Shown piece by piece: positions 34,801 to 46,095 of a stretch of 64,000 nucleotides of DNA. The position numbers were made by a program, and so were the translations under genes. The notes under the pieces were generated by a model. The model ran no database searches, was not told where the DNA came from, and saw only the letters and a list, made by a program, of their open reading frames with translations. Source of the DNA: Takakia lepidozioides (taxonomy: Eukaryota; Streptophyta; Takakiopsida; Takakiales; Takakiaceae); assembly GCA_030704615.1 (NCBI GenBank), contig CM060734.1, positions 34,426,042 through 34,490,041 on the forward strand. Direction: 5' to 3'. Position 1 is the stretch's first letter; every line of letters starts with the position of its first letter.

Positions 34801-36708
34801 TCTAAATTTGCTTACACTCACCTAGTATCTTGTGCAGGGCATGAATGGCGGAAGTGGTATGGAATATGTCCCCAAGACACAAGAACAATGTCGTATCAAG
34901 GTCAGTTAGTACTTTCTAAAGAGTCTAACTCAAATGGTATCTTGTATATTTGGGAAGAGCAACAAAGAAAGGTGGTGTAAAAAAACTGAACCCAGGTTTC
35001 CTCAAGGACTGTTGACCATATGAGATTTTGAGTGCTTTTAGAAAGTTACAGGTTTGACGTTCACCATAGTAGTTTGAAGTCTCATTTTCTATGGTTGCTC
35101 TCCCACAATGAAATGTCTCCTCCTGGATTGTCAAAATGCATCAATACTCATATGCGTCCCTAGAGTGTTACTTGGGACAGGCAGATTTAAAGGGGTAGGA
35201 GATTTGAAGAGTTGTGAGCTGACTACTCTCTGTTTGTATACACGAAAGATTTACCCAATCAAGTTCCTTCCTAAATGAATGTGAAGGGTTAAATTCTCAA
35301 TAGGTAGATAGGATATTGTTGAGCAATTGTGGTATTGTTAGCTCCCATCTCTCTTGTTTCTATCTTTAGCATGTATTCTCCCTTTTTGTCTATTTCTTCC
35401 CTTTTAAATCCCAACCCAAAGTTATCTATGGGTTGTCTTATTTTACTTCAATACATTCGATTACTCAATTTCCTTCCTATGGAGGCGCTGAAACATTGTC
35501 CCATAAATACCTTGTAAAGGTTGCTTCCAAGCGTTTATGAAAATCCCTCATTTCCAGAAACCAGAGCTACCATCTTTGTCCTGTAGAGGCTACTTTCAAG
35601 TCCCAAAGGTCTGTTTACAGAAGTCCCTGAGATTCATCTATGAAACCTTGTCCGACTTCCCAGTCCCAAAGATCAGTTAGTGAAAGTCCCTTCAAGTTAG
35701 AAAACATTGTCCTAGAAGAGGCTACTTCCAAATTCCCTCAGTCAGAAACCATATTTACTGTTTCCTTGCTGTAGAGGCTTATTTTGAAGTCTCATAGATA
35801 TGGTTACAAAAGTCCCTGAGGTCATATAAGAAAAATGTGTGCCATTAGAGGCTTACAAGTCCCTCATATTCAGAAAGCAAATTCGCCATTTCTTTTGAGT
35901 AGAGGCCGCTTCTAATTCCCATTTATCAATTTGCAATCTACTGTGTCCTTCTAGTGAAGGCTAGTAGAGATCCTTTTAAAACTCTCTTAGATTCATTACA
36001 ATAATGATACCATTGTCCCAAATAGAGATTATAGATGTCCATTCCAAGGTCTTTTATTGTAGTTGAGAATCTTTGGTCTTATCTCTCTAAAGATCATATA
36101 GTTTGTTTGCTGAAGCAAAGAATTATGTGGTGTGAAAGGTGGACAATTTGAAGAAACGGTTCAAAGTTGAAAGGGAAAAGAAGCGTGTGTCAGGATCGAT
36201 GACTTCAAAATGGCCTTTCTACGACATGATGGATGAGCTCATTGGTTCCAACCCCAGGCACTCACGAGGAGGACTTGGGGACTCGCCTATGGGAATGGAC
36301 AATGGTGGGCTACCCCTCGCTATGCGGTCTTGTGAAGATGGTGACCCTCGCCTCTTCATTGAGGCTGGTCCTGGTGGGGAGGGTGATCAGACGTCCGAAA
36401 CCATACCGAAGGCCTCTCCTGCCCATGGAAGAGGGAAAAGAAAAAGGGCATTGGAGGATCTTGAGCGGGAACGTGTGAATGCAGCTGCTTTGCGAGTTCT
36501 GTTTGAGGGGTACAGTGTATCAGCGGCTATAATTGATGCTATGGTGCACGAAGATCTGGATGAGCACACTCTTATGAATTCAAAAGACATATCAGCCTTG
36601 ATAGATCAAGTGCGGTTGAAGCACCGGCTGCCCATCAAACTTGGGCCTGCTGAACGCATTAAGCAGGCTGTCGAGGAAGCCCGGGAGAAGAAACAGGCTC
36701 CTCGATAG
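31858..36708 (+). CDS. SIP1-clade trihelix transcription factor, gene 2
   Basis: Exons 31858-32448, 34838-34900 and 36139-36708 encode 407 residues. It is a paralogue of gene 1 with the same exon phases, the same trihelix domain (WSEGATTVLLQAFGDKY, RGNFTSKIWADIAARV, VDNLKKRFKVE, KWPFYDMMDELIG) and the same C-terminal block (LFEGYSVSAAIIDAMVHED ... GPAERIKQAVEEA). The N-terminal acidic region is longer, with a run of five Asp residues. Two adjacent ATGs begin the frame (31858 and 31861). The role is nuclear DNA-binding regulation, by family. Both introns are expanded relative to gene 1 (2.4 and 1.2 kb) by degenerate tandem repeats. Downstream homology to gene 1 runs to about 38765. Confidence 0.9.
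33165..33955. repeat. Intron 1 minisatellite of trihelix gene 2
   Basis: At least eight degenerate copies of a unit with the core GTGCTACCAGGCTTTTC, a TAAGGGGGGAGG block and a TTTATTGA(A/G)TTAGGAGG block. Units are roughly 70-110 bp and strongly diverged. Nothing comparable is seen in intron 1 of gene 1. Confidence 0.75.
35515..35975. repeat. Intron 2 degenerate tandem repeat of trihelix gene 2
   Basis: Repeated blocks of TAGAGGCTACTT(C/T)CAA, AGTCCC and GTCCCTGAGATTCAT-type words at about 70-90 bp intervals, five or six recognisable units. It is different from the intron 1 repeat. Confidence 0.65.
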
Positions 36709-38650
36709 CGATCTTTTTCTTCTTATTGATAAAACAAGTTAGGCATAAGAGAGAGAGGGAGGGAGAGAGAGAGAAAACAGAGGAGAGGGGAAAGAGAGAG
36801 AGGGTGTATAAGTCTGACAGAGAGAATGAGGTATACATAGAGAGAGGGGGTGGGGAGCGAGACAGGTGGAGGAGAGGGTTTTGTGTGGATGTGGGTTACA
36901 AGGAGTCTGTATCAGAGTGTTTGCTAGAGCCTTGTCTCTGTTAGCGGAAAACAGAAGTTAGGTGTGAGGGGCTAAGGAGTGCTCATTGGGCCATTGTGTA
37001 CATAGGACATACACAATCTGCACTCAAATTTGGGAGGAAGTTGTCTAATGGGAGGGGATAACAAAATGGATTGGGGAGGAGAGCGAACTAGAGATAGTGG
37101 CGAAGAAAGTGATAGGAGTGGAGGTCATTGCTATGTTTGATTATGGGATACAGCTTTTGATTTGAGCTTTGAGCAGTGCCCTTGTGGACTCAGATGTTCA
37201 GTCTACTATGTTACAAGACTTCTTTTTGTCAGTTTCATGTTTGAGAGAAATGAGTTATGTGTGAACCCTCATTTCACATGTAATACTATAGAAAGGAGCA
37301 GAAAGTAGAACCGATGCTATGAGGCTCAAATGCAAACCAAGAAAACCTTCTTATGTTGTGCTAGTACCTGCTTGCAAACCACTGTAAAGTTGAAAAGTGC
37401 CTTGACTCAATATAGTCATCAGAGTGAGTCCGACGTTTCTCAGCTGAACAGTTTTGATTCCTTCATCTTTCTCAAACATTTTTTCTCTTAACTATTCTCA
37501 GGGGGGATAGATTTTCTTAAGTGATATCTCTTCTTGGGTACTCATTTGAGGAGATAAATTCCGGTGGAAAAGCTTCTTTGATTGAACCCTCCACCTAACA
37601 GTGAAGGTTTTCAGGAGGGATTTAAACTTGCTGAAAGGAGGCGAGTGCATCATAAACAGGTGCAGAACATTCTCATCCTACATGTTAAGAGGGTGGAATA
37701 ATGTCACATACTTGTGTTTTGCTACCTTCCTGGGCAGGTGTTGAAGAAGAAAGAAGAGAGGGGCTTCAAAGGGTTCCATACGATTTTCTGAAGAAATTTG
37801 TTTTTTGCCTTTTGCTCTTGTGGCATTAGCATTGTTGGATTTCACTCTAACAACTGTTCCATGCTTTGGCTGTAATGTGTCTGGAGAATGAGATGGCCTA
37901 TTCTAGTTACTGATGCGGTATGAGGGTTGAATTTTTTGTCTTTCAATAGTTGTGATCGTAATTTTGGGTGTTGAAACTTTGATCTGAAGTCCCCAATCCT
38001 CCGAAAAGAAAGAGAGAGTACAGGGAGACAAAGTGATCAGTGGGACTAGTATTGACATGAAAGGGAGAGACAGTATACTACATCAGTATTTGCGTCACTA
38101 ACTAGTATTAGGTCCAATTCCATTACCTCATTGAGCATTTGTTTTGGCGACCAGGTTTTTTAGTTGAGTGGATTATCCGTATGATTACCTGCTGTTGCTC
38201 ATAAACTATGTTGGTTGCAATGTGATTCCTTGCTTTTGCTTATTAGATTGCTCTCAATTGTAGTGTGAATTTGCATTATGGGTGTGAGATGTTGAAGCTG
38301 GTCCTTTTGATTCTGGAATGTCGTTACGCCATTGAGCTTTCTTTGAGCAATTCCCTACAGTTGCTCATTCGTTTGAATATGTAGTTCCTGTGAGTAGGTG
38401 TTTTGTGTCGGGGGGGCATTTGCATAGAGCTGGATGTTGATAGCCCAGCACTTGTAAAGAACACGGTTTTTGCTTACAAATACATTTGATAGACTGATGT
38501 ATTAATCTTCTGAAGATTATCTTTTCTTATCAATTAACCTTCTAAAGAGTATCTCATGTTGTCTCTCCATTAGACTGATGTCTTATTTTTTCAAGATGAT
38601 CATGGTCATTATTAACCTTTTCAAGATCTTTCTGTTGTCATTCTTGCAGC

Positions 38651-38765
38651 CAACTGGAAGCTAAGGGCAAGTTGAGAGGTGGGATGGTTACTATGAGCTC
38701 CAGGTATAATATGCTGCTATGGGACATGCAGTAGAAAGCCTTAGTGAACAGTGAAACTGTTGGCT
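38651..38765 (+). other. Possible spliced 3' UTR exon of trihelix gene 2
   Basis: Preceded by CTTGCAG. It aligns with 28089-28205 after gene 1 through CTCCAGGTATAA, CTATGGGACATGCA and GCCTTAGTGAACA. It marks the far end of the duplicated unit. The exon status is inferred. Confidence 0.35.
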
Positions 38766-39476
38766 CAGTAGTTCTTCGTAGGGGACATCAAACAATAAAA
38801 GAGGAATGGACAGCTACCAGACACAATCATGGAAAGAGATTTTTTGCTTAGAGTATTTAAGTCCCAAATGATGACTGGAAACCACCAACATGAGAAGTGC
38901 TACTAGAAGATTACAAGGTACTCGATCTAGGCAAGCAGTATAAATGGAGGATGTACAAGGAGGCTTAAGGTTCTCTGCAAGCTTTTCCACCTCATCTGTG
39001 CAGTTGCTGTGGTTCAAAGGAAGTCTCAACATTTAGGTAGTTTGCATTGGACCAATGTGCTAGTTGTGGTTGGCAGAGTTTGGCTGCAAATGCGAGAGAT
39101 GGACATTCAAACTGCATAATACAATTACCGCATCACATGGGTCAATATCTCCGAAGGTGCTCTAGCCACGCTTCTTAGTGAGAATACGCATTGACAAAGC
39201 ATTGACTTACTGCTTTGACAAGAAAGATGTTCCACCTATGTTCATACTGTTATCATTATGAAACATTGTGAAATGTCACGATAAACCACAGAAAGCTCTA
39301 GACACTGAGTTGGGGCAATACCCTTGCAAGCCCGAAGAAGACTGTTTATCCCTGCAACAGGGTTTCAGGGGCAGGGGCCCTGCGAGATTGAAAGTAGTAC
39401 TCCTGAGAACAGTAAAGTAGAAATCAGAAACCCCTCAATTGATAAGAGTTGCGAAACAGTCCACCAGATCAAAGAA

Positions 39477-39570
39477 ACGGTGAGCACGACCGGTCAAACG
39501 TTATATACTATACCCTGGTTAGAGGTGAGCACGGCCGGTCAAACATTATCTACTATACCCTGGTTAGAGG
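39477..39570. repeat. Two-unit tandem repeat of about 50 bp
   Basis: Two copies of a unit containing GTGAGCACG(A/G)CCGGTCAAAC, then TATACTATACCCTGGTTAGAG-like sequence, with only a few differences between them. Confidence 0.8.
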
Positions 39571-39702
39571 GAAGACCGTATTTTTTACAAGGACTGGTTG
39601 GCTGACACTCAGAGGTTGGGAGGGTCCCGCATACAAGTGCTCGCTAGCATTTGAAGTCATTTCCGGCCCGGCAGAGATAGCCTGGCTGACACTCGACGGA
39701 CC

Positions 39703-40187
39703 AGTGTTGGACTGGTATCAAGTTTTTTGCATACCAAACTGGTCCTGCATCACAAAACTTTCATACCAGTCTTGTCTATATAATGGTGGATGTATTTTTT
39801 TCCACATATTGGTATGAATATGTGTATCATGACCACAATACCAGCTCGTATGAGATATCCACTCTGGTATCATTCCAAAGCCATCTTGAGTTACAAATGT
39901 GTCAAATGGCAAGTATCAAGTGAAAACAAATAAAATATACATAAAGAAATAAATATACTTGAGTACAAATATATAGGCAGATGTACACATAAATTACGTC
40001 AGTATACATACCAGAGTAAATTAGGAAGAAGGTGGGGGAGTATTGGTATTGTGGCTGGTATGAAAGAACTGATAGCAGCCTGGTCATATGACCAAGTACT
40101 CTCCCAAATGAACCAGACTGGTCTGGTATCTAATACCAGTGCATATACCAGTATTATATACCAGTACCTATATACCAGTCCAACAAT
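39703..40187. mobile_element. MITE-like element rich in CTGGTAT/ATACCAG, copy 2 (inverted)
   Basis: The reverse complement aligns end to end with 3301-3804. Termini read AGTGTTGGACTGGTAT and ATACCAGTCCAACAAT. No exact target duplication is found directly at the ends, but a 13-bp direct repeat AGAGATAGCCTGG lies at 39673-39685 and 40207-40219. Confidence 0.8.
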
Positions 40188-41312
40188 GGTTGGGATGGTA
40201 CGAGATAGAGATAGCCTGGGGCTATTCACAATCTTGGCGCGTTGACCGAGGACATCATATCTCATTAACTCACAAATAACTTACAAATTCAATGTAGAGT
40301 GGTGAGCTCTACATGTGATGAGCTCCGCCGTATGATTGGCAAAAGTGTCGGACGGCAGACCAGGAGCAATTCTACCAGGCTGAGCCAACAGTGGAGCAAG
40401 CTGCGCTACTATTTTGGTTTTTGGACCCCACCCCATTACATTGCCATTTTCGGGCAAGTGCCAAACGGTGGAGCAAGCTGCGCTACTTTTTTGGTGGAGC
40501 AAGCTGCGCTACTTTTTTAGAACCCGCCCCATTAGATTGCCGTTTCGGGCAAGTGGCGTGGCACCATGGAGATGCTCTTAGTAAGTAGTAAGAGGCAGGG
40601 GAGGAGAGAGCGTTCTCTCCTATATATACCCTCTCAAGGCGACGGCCCTGACCCCATCAGGGCGGTGGGGACCTTTCTAATAGGTTGTCCAACACATGTA
40701 GCCCCTACAAACCATCAGTTGACACTGCAACCGCGAACATGTCAACACCACTTGACACCCGTAAAACCACCACTTGACACCTGTACTCTGCTTACTCCAA
40801 TTTGGCGCCTATCCTCCATTTAATAGCTGTCACTCTCCTGTTTTTTTTTTTTGGGGGACCCCCCTTACCAAGGGGTTATTTCTTCAAATCCTTGTGTAGC
40901 TTACTATACATACCTCTTTTTTAGTTCCTGGACCATCCTCTAATAGACAGGACCCACACAAACTTTGGAGGCTTATTTGAGCATGGGCCAAACAATGCAA
41001 TCAATAGTAGCCCTTATGACTTGTATTGCCATGGTTTTAGTTCTAAACCACTATTACAACAAGACCAGAGGTTTTAAGTCATGATAAGAAACACCACATT
41101 TGCAGACAAAAATGTCTGCCTTTCCCACTATGTATGTATTAATATGGTCATATAAGGGAATTGTGCCGAAGTGGGGAACCAGGGGAACAATCAAGGGTTA
41201 ATCTGCCACCTTTCTGCGGACTTGCCTTCACCCTTAAGTCTAGATATACCGAGATTAAAGACAAAATCCATGCACAGTATCACTCGGAATTCTCCTTGGG
41301 TCTGATTGACAA

Positions 41313-43791
41313 TCAAAGCTTGCTCAGTGGGGGAATGGGACCGTCCCAGCGCTTGCCCAATACAAAGGCCAGCTGCTCAAAGCGATCTGACCCAAAAATC
41401 ATGATGTCATGTGAATCCTCTTCTCTCCATACCCGATCTTTTGAGCCACAACCTTCCTTATATTTAACAAACATTGTGGGTGTCCCAAACGCCCCTTTCT
41501 CTACTGCCAATGCCGTGTTCTCCTGCACATCTCATTCATGCAACTTTCCAGTTAAGACTTTACTTCAGACTCCCATGGAAAGTACAGTCCAGTCATACAT
41601 GAGTATGAGGAAAACATGACTGTGCAGTCAAGAATCTGCTGTGCAGGGCTTGCTCAATTGGTTAAGAAACCGTTCAAAAGCCTTCCAAGCAGAATGATCA
41701 CAAATCTGTTTCAAAAGCTGATGTTCTGTAGCCTTCTTCTGCAGGTTTTAATCAAAGAGGTGCAGGGAGAACATTCTTGATGGTCTTGAAAAGGCAAGGA
41801 AAGCCAATGGACAAGACACAGGGTGAAATAAATTTGCACAACTAGCAATTATCCTAGTTGCAAGATCGCCACACATCAACTGTGGCAGCAGGCTGTGATT
41901 GAGATTACTCACTGCACTTTCAGAAGTACTGCCCACATACTTCCTCACAATTTTTATTCACAAACCCAGGGGTGGCCCGAGCCAAGCTGACACCCCAAGT
42001 CCAGGTAATCTAAACCTCATTAGTCACTTCAGCAATGGACCGAGCACCCCAAGTTATTCACCCAAGTTCAATCCAGGGGTGGCCCGAGCCAAGCTGACAC
42101 CCTAAGTCCAGGTAATCTAAGCCTCATAGTCACTTCAGCAATGGACCGAGCACTCACCTTGAGGCGCAATTTAATGGTTGCATCCTTGGTTAACTCCAAG
42201 TAAGCTTCAGCTGCCTCTCTTGAGAGACCTGCAGACAGGCAGCTTTCCAACACAAAGTCGGGATCTGTGATGTCAACATCATGGTTCGGCTGTACTCCCC
42301 AGATGCTCTTAAACAGACCAATGAACATAGCCACCAGCTCCTCTGACTCATAACCCTGAGTTCACACAACCCTGCGTTATGCTTCAAAGATCAGGGGTTC
42401 CGTAGGATGAGGATAATCAGATGGACAACCATTGCACGCACAGCAGCATGGGGAGCTCAAGGCAAGGGTGGATTAGCAGTAGATGTCAAATTTCTCTCAA
42501 CAACTTGCACTAGTGACTTCATATCCGAAATTTGGTGAAGATAGGGATAATCTGTTTAAATGAAAAAATCCCAACAACTAACCTTAAGGAATGGAGAATG
42601 ATGTAGCAGTTTGGCATGACACAATTATTCTTTTTGTTGGAAGTCAATGCTCCATGGGAAAGTGAGACAAGCCTGTGTGTGATGCTGTTCAAGAAAACAA
42701 CCACACAGCACCAACATCACCATAGGAGAGAAGAGATCTGAGAAGTGGAGTGTGGGGGGCAAACAGAGGGTGAATACAAGCCTCAGATTCAGCTACAGCA
42801 GTGAGCAGGCGTTGGCAGAGCATAGAATTGAAGGTGGCACTTCCAAATGAGGCTGGTGTCCCTCGGTACGGAACTCCCATAAAGACTGTATTTCGTTTAA
42901 GATCCTCTTGCATCCACCGGCCTGCATACAAAAATATGTAAAGCTTACCAAGATGATGTTACGTATTTAACCCCAGCAAGAGAGCACTGGCTGGAATGGT
43001 ATGTGCCCTCTCATACCAAGCAAAGTCAAGAAATGTCGTTCACTTGGCTGATCTGGTCTGCACCCATTGAAGCTTCCACCTTCACTGTAGGCCTCCACTA
43101 GGGCAGATGACGTAGCTGAGAAGGAGCCTAAGAGAGTGGCGAGAGAGTCAAGTACAACTGTTGCATGGCCTCATGCAGCCAGTAGCCCATGGGGCGAGCA
43201 TGGCATACGTTAAAATCAAGTCATCATGCCAGCAATTGCTCTAAGGCCTGAGCACGGAGGAGAAAGCACACCTCGTGCCGGAACGCGAGAGGGCATAGCA
43301 TTGCCAGTTGCACCATGCACGGCACCCAGTAGCACTGGCAACAGTTTTAGTCTCAATCCCCATCTCTCTCTGTACCTGCCCAATCCCTCAAAAGAAAACC
43401 ACAATACAGAACAAGTCAGTGTCCCCCTATCATACCTTCCAGCTGAAGCACAAATCTATTTGAGGCAGTGTTCAGATGTTTTGAATTCAACGTTCCTACC
43501 ACCCTGCCGACCCAACAACCTCACTCCCACATTCTGGTTGACAGAGACGACTGCCCTTTCTTCGACCTCTCCTTAATGTCCGACAAAGAAACTTCGGTTT
43601 CCAGACCCAGATGCAGTCTGGTTGAAAAGTGAGGGCGGCCCACACAAAGCGTGGGGGTAGATCGTGTCAGGAATGGAGCACAAAGAGCATGGGAGAACAA
43701 AGTGCCCATACCTGAGTAGCACGGTGAGGCAGAACCAGGAATAGATGGAACCCACATCCATACACAGCTGCACCTGCACCCTCGGCTCCAT
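41313..43791 (-). CDS. GSTK-like: Kappa-class glutathione S-transferase (DsbA-like fold)
   Basis: Exons in transcript order on the - strand: 43791-43712, 43375-43272, 42921-42782, 42355-42158 and 41522-41313. They give 243 residues in one frame; kappa GSTs usually have about 220-230. Seen motifs: QLCMDVGSIYSWF, where DVxSxYSW holds the kappa catalytic serine (Ser15 here); LLPVLLGAVHGATGN; the helical-domain words WMQEDLKRN and FGVP-like FMGVP; EKGAFGTPTMFV with the cis-Pro TP; and the C-terminal FGSDRFEQLAFVLGKRWDGP. Family members conjugate glutathione, in mitochondria or peroxisomes in animals. No clear targeting peptide or PTS1 is visible, as the C-terminus is LSKL rather than SKL-terminal consensus plus context. 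Intron 3 needs a GC donor (GAG|GCTTGT). The start is the second of two in-frame ATGs and could be 43820 only by a different frame. Confidence 0.85.
41966..42153. repeat. Tandem duplication in the last intron of the GST kappa gene
   Basis: Two copies of about 82 bp at 41966-42047 and 42073-42153. Each runs CCAGGGGTGGCCCGAGCC ... AGCAATGGACCGAGCAC, with a few differences. The second copy abuts the exon 4 splice donor. Confidence 0.85.
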
Positions 43792-45078
43792 CCCGCGTTC
43801 AAGCTACCCTCAGAGTTCATAGTCCGAACAGGCTACAGCCCGGTAGTCGCCCATAAACGAGGCGCTACGGCCTACCTAGTCCATAGCATAAGCTCTTGAA
43901 AAACTCATTGCAGAAGCTCCCGAGTATGAAGCGACTTTTTCTACCATTGGGATATTCCACCTTCCTCTGCAAGCTTTTGGGTATAACGGGGATTATAGCA
44001 CTCAGGGCAGGCTAGCCTAGATGGACAGGGTCTCTCGAAGAGGATGTCAGCGCCAAATCCAATCACACAGCACCTACAGGCATCATCACTTTCACATCCA
44101 AATCCCACTCTGCATCCAGGGACTGTCCCTGGATCACCAAATCACAATGTCCAGAGCCCAAGCCCCCATAGATCATATATAAAAATGAGCTAAGGAGCCT
44201 GATTAATTGTGCCACCTGTTATATGGCCACTTTTCTAACCCTGCCACCTCATTATTCTCGCCACATGGGCGCTGGGTAGAATTTACATGTGGCCCTAGTG
44301 GCGATTTTGGAAAAATGAAAGAAAAAACACTACTCCCTTCTCCCTACCCTTCAATGGCCTCTAACTATCCAAATTTGAATTTCAACCATCCTTATAGTAG
44401 TGAGAAAATGGGCCAAAGTGAATTGTGTTTATGAGTATTTGGTAAAATTTTGTGTGAGTTATGTTTGATCATACTATATTTTTGCAGCCTTTGAATGGTT
44501 GGAAGGGACTGATGAAGAAAGGTGGTGGGATGTGCAGAAGCTGTGTGCGGCAATGTGTGTGTGTGTGCGCGATGCATTGGACGACTAGTCTGCAGCCTCT
44601 CGCAGGTATGTACAAGAGGATCCTTGAAGGAGCATATGCATAGAAGCCTTCAATAGTGTACCATACCATTCTCACTGCTTCCTCTATGGCTCCCCCAAAG
44701 TGACTCCATATGGAATGCCTAAGATTGAAGGAAGGATGCTATGATACTAACTTCAACTTCTAGATCAATAATTAATTTATGATGGCCCACACTTCTGCAA
44801 TTACCTCAGAGATCATATGATTCTAGGGCATGCAACATATGTCACCAAACAAAATTTGTTTTGTAACTTATGAAGACTAGATCCCATCAGAAAAAATATT
44901 TTGTGGTGATGACACAAGCCTTCAAATAAAAAGTAAAGAACTGTGTGAATCAAGTTTCAAAATAGAGTTCCCAGAAAAACCTTGTGTTAGTAAGTGAAGT
45001 TACTAATGTTGGATACAAGTGGAAATGTGATGCAAATCTTTCAAACTTGGATAAAAGTGGAGAGAAAATAATTGCTAG
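43792..45078. other. GST kappa upstream region and intergenic DNA
   Basis: Contains the probable promoter of the - strand GST gene and the second copy of the dispersed repeat (44231-44330). A GT-rich tract lies near 44553-44570. Nothing else is recognised. Confidence 0.45.
44231..44330 (+). repeat. Dispersed repeat, partial copy 2
   Basis: Shares TCTAACCCTGCCACCTC, TTCTCGCCACATGGGC, CTGGGTAGAATT and the GGAAAAATGAAA end with 62425-62650. Only the 3' half of the repeat is present. Confidence 0.75.
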
Positions 45079-46095
45079 AATATGTACGTGGCCCTAGGTA
45101 GACAAATCCTCTTGGAGGATCCAAATATTTTGTCACGTTCATAGATGATTTAACGCCAGATGAAGAGGAGTGACCCCGAACTTTGCAGCGACATTCACAT
45201 TAACACTCTCCCATGCCTGAAGCAAGCTAAACACTTCTATGCCATTGTTCTATCCACCCCTATGACATGGTATGACCCCAAACATAGCAACGTCATCCAC
45301 ATTAACACTCTCATGTTCCAAAAGCAAGCCAACCACTTCTGTGTGGTTGTTCAAAGCACCCGAATGGAGAGGAGTTCGCCCGAAGTCATCAAAACTTGTG
45401 GAGCAAGAGAAACTCAACCACATGTGTCTGTCCATTTTGTGCAACCATGTGAAGACGCGTAAAATTCCATCACCCCTCTACCATTCACATCAATCTTGAA
45501 AATGATCAGAAATTCCTTCACTCTCTCCAAGTCTTCGGAGCCGGCAGCAATATCCAGCTGCAGGATGAAAGATGACACTGTATTTGTTGAAACTCCAAAG
45601 TGACGTTTTTGAATAATTTAAGAAATACAAAGCCATCATGGCTGAAAATCAAATATGGAAGAGGTTAAAAATCCTGAAAACTGACAATGGGACTGAATAT
45701 GCCTCAAAAGCTTTTAATTCATTTTGTTCTAAATATGGGATTGCTAGACAAATATCAACCCCTTATACTCCGAAACAAAATAGGGCGACAGAATGGAGAA
45801 AGGCAATAAATACAACAACACATCTTCCAAATTAAACTCCAACAGTTGTTGTAGATGGGAAAATTCCAAAAAAAACATGGTTTGGATCAAACTTTCAATA
45901 ACACATCTTAGAATATTTGGTAGTGAAGCTTTTTGTTCACATTCCCGGAAGGGAAAAAAAAAACGTTCTTCTCAGATATAATGAAGTTATCAAAGTCTTC
46001 AGTATATGTGATGAAGAGAACAAACATCTAATCATAAGTGGAGATATGGTACTTAATGAAGTGTTCGAGGTTAAATTATTCAATGGGATCGTGAA
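45079..46095 (+). pseudogene. Decayed Ty1/copia integrase, split by an insertion
   Basis: The left piece (45079-45155) reads ...NPLGGSKYFVTFIDDLT, the beginning of the copia integrase core, with one stop before it. The right piece (from about 45569) resumes with LYLLKLQSDVFE, then ILKTDNGTEYASKAFNSF and YGIARQISTPYTPKQNRA, and fades after about 46095. Stops and frameshifts are present. Between the two pieces lies an ankyrin-coding fragment on the opposite strand (45152-45566). No LTRs were identified. Confidence 0.8.
45152..45566 (-). pseudogene. Ankyrin-repeat gene fragment inserted in the copia integrase
   Basis: On the - strand: LDIAAGSEDLERVKEFL ... DVNGR, then AQNGQTHVVEFLLLHKF, FGRTPLHSGALNNHTEVV, and FGVTPLHLAL. 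These are successive ankyrin repeats joined across at least one frameshift and one stop. The fragment begins and ends inside the repeat domain, so it is a captured piece and not a gene. Confidence 0.75.

Larger units (their letters stand above)
36709..41312. other. Region between trihelix gene 2 and the GST kappa gene
   Basis: An impure GA-rich 3' UTR-like tract (36749-36802), then DNA homologous to the downstream region of gene 1 up to about 38765. Beyond that come a two-unit ~50-bp tandem repeat (39477-39570), the inverted MITE-like copy (39703-40187) and a short tandem repeat of TGGAGCAAGCTGCGCTACT (three copies, 40391-40515). No further gene is recognised. Confidence 0.5.
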
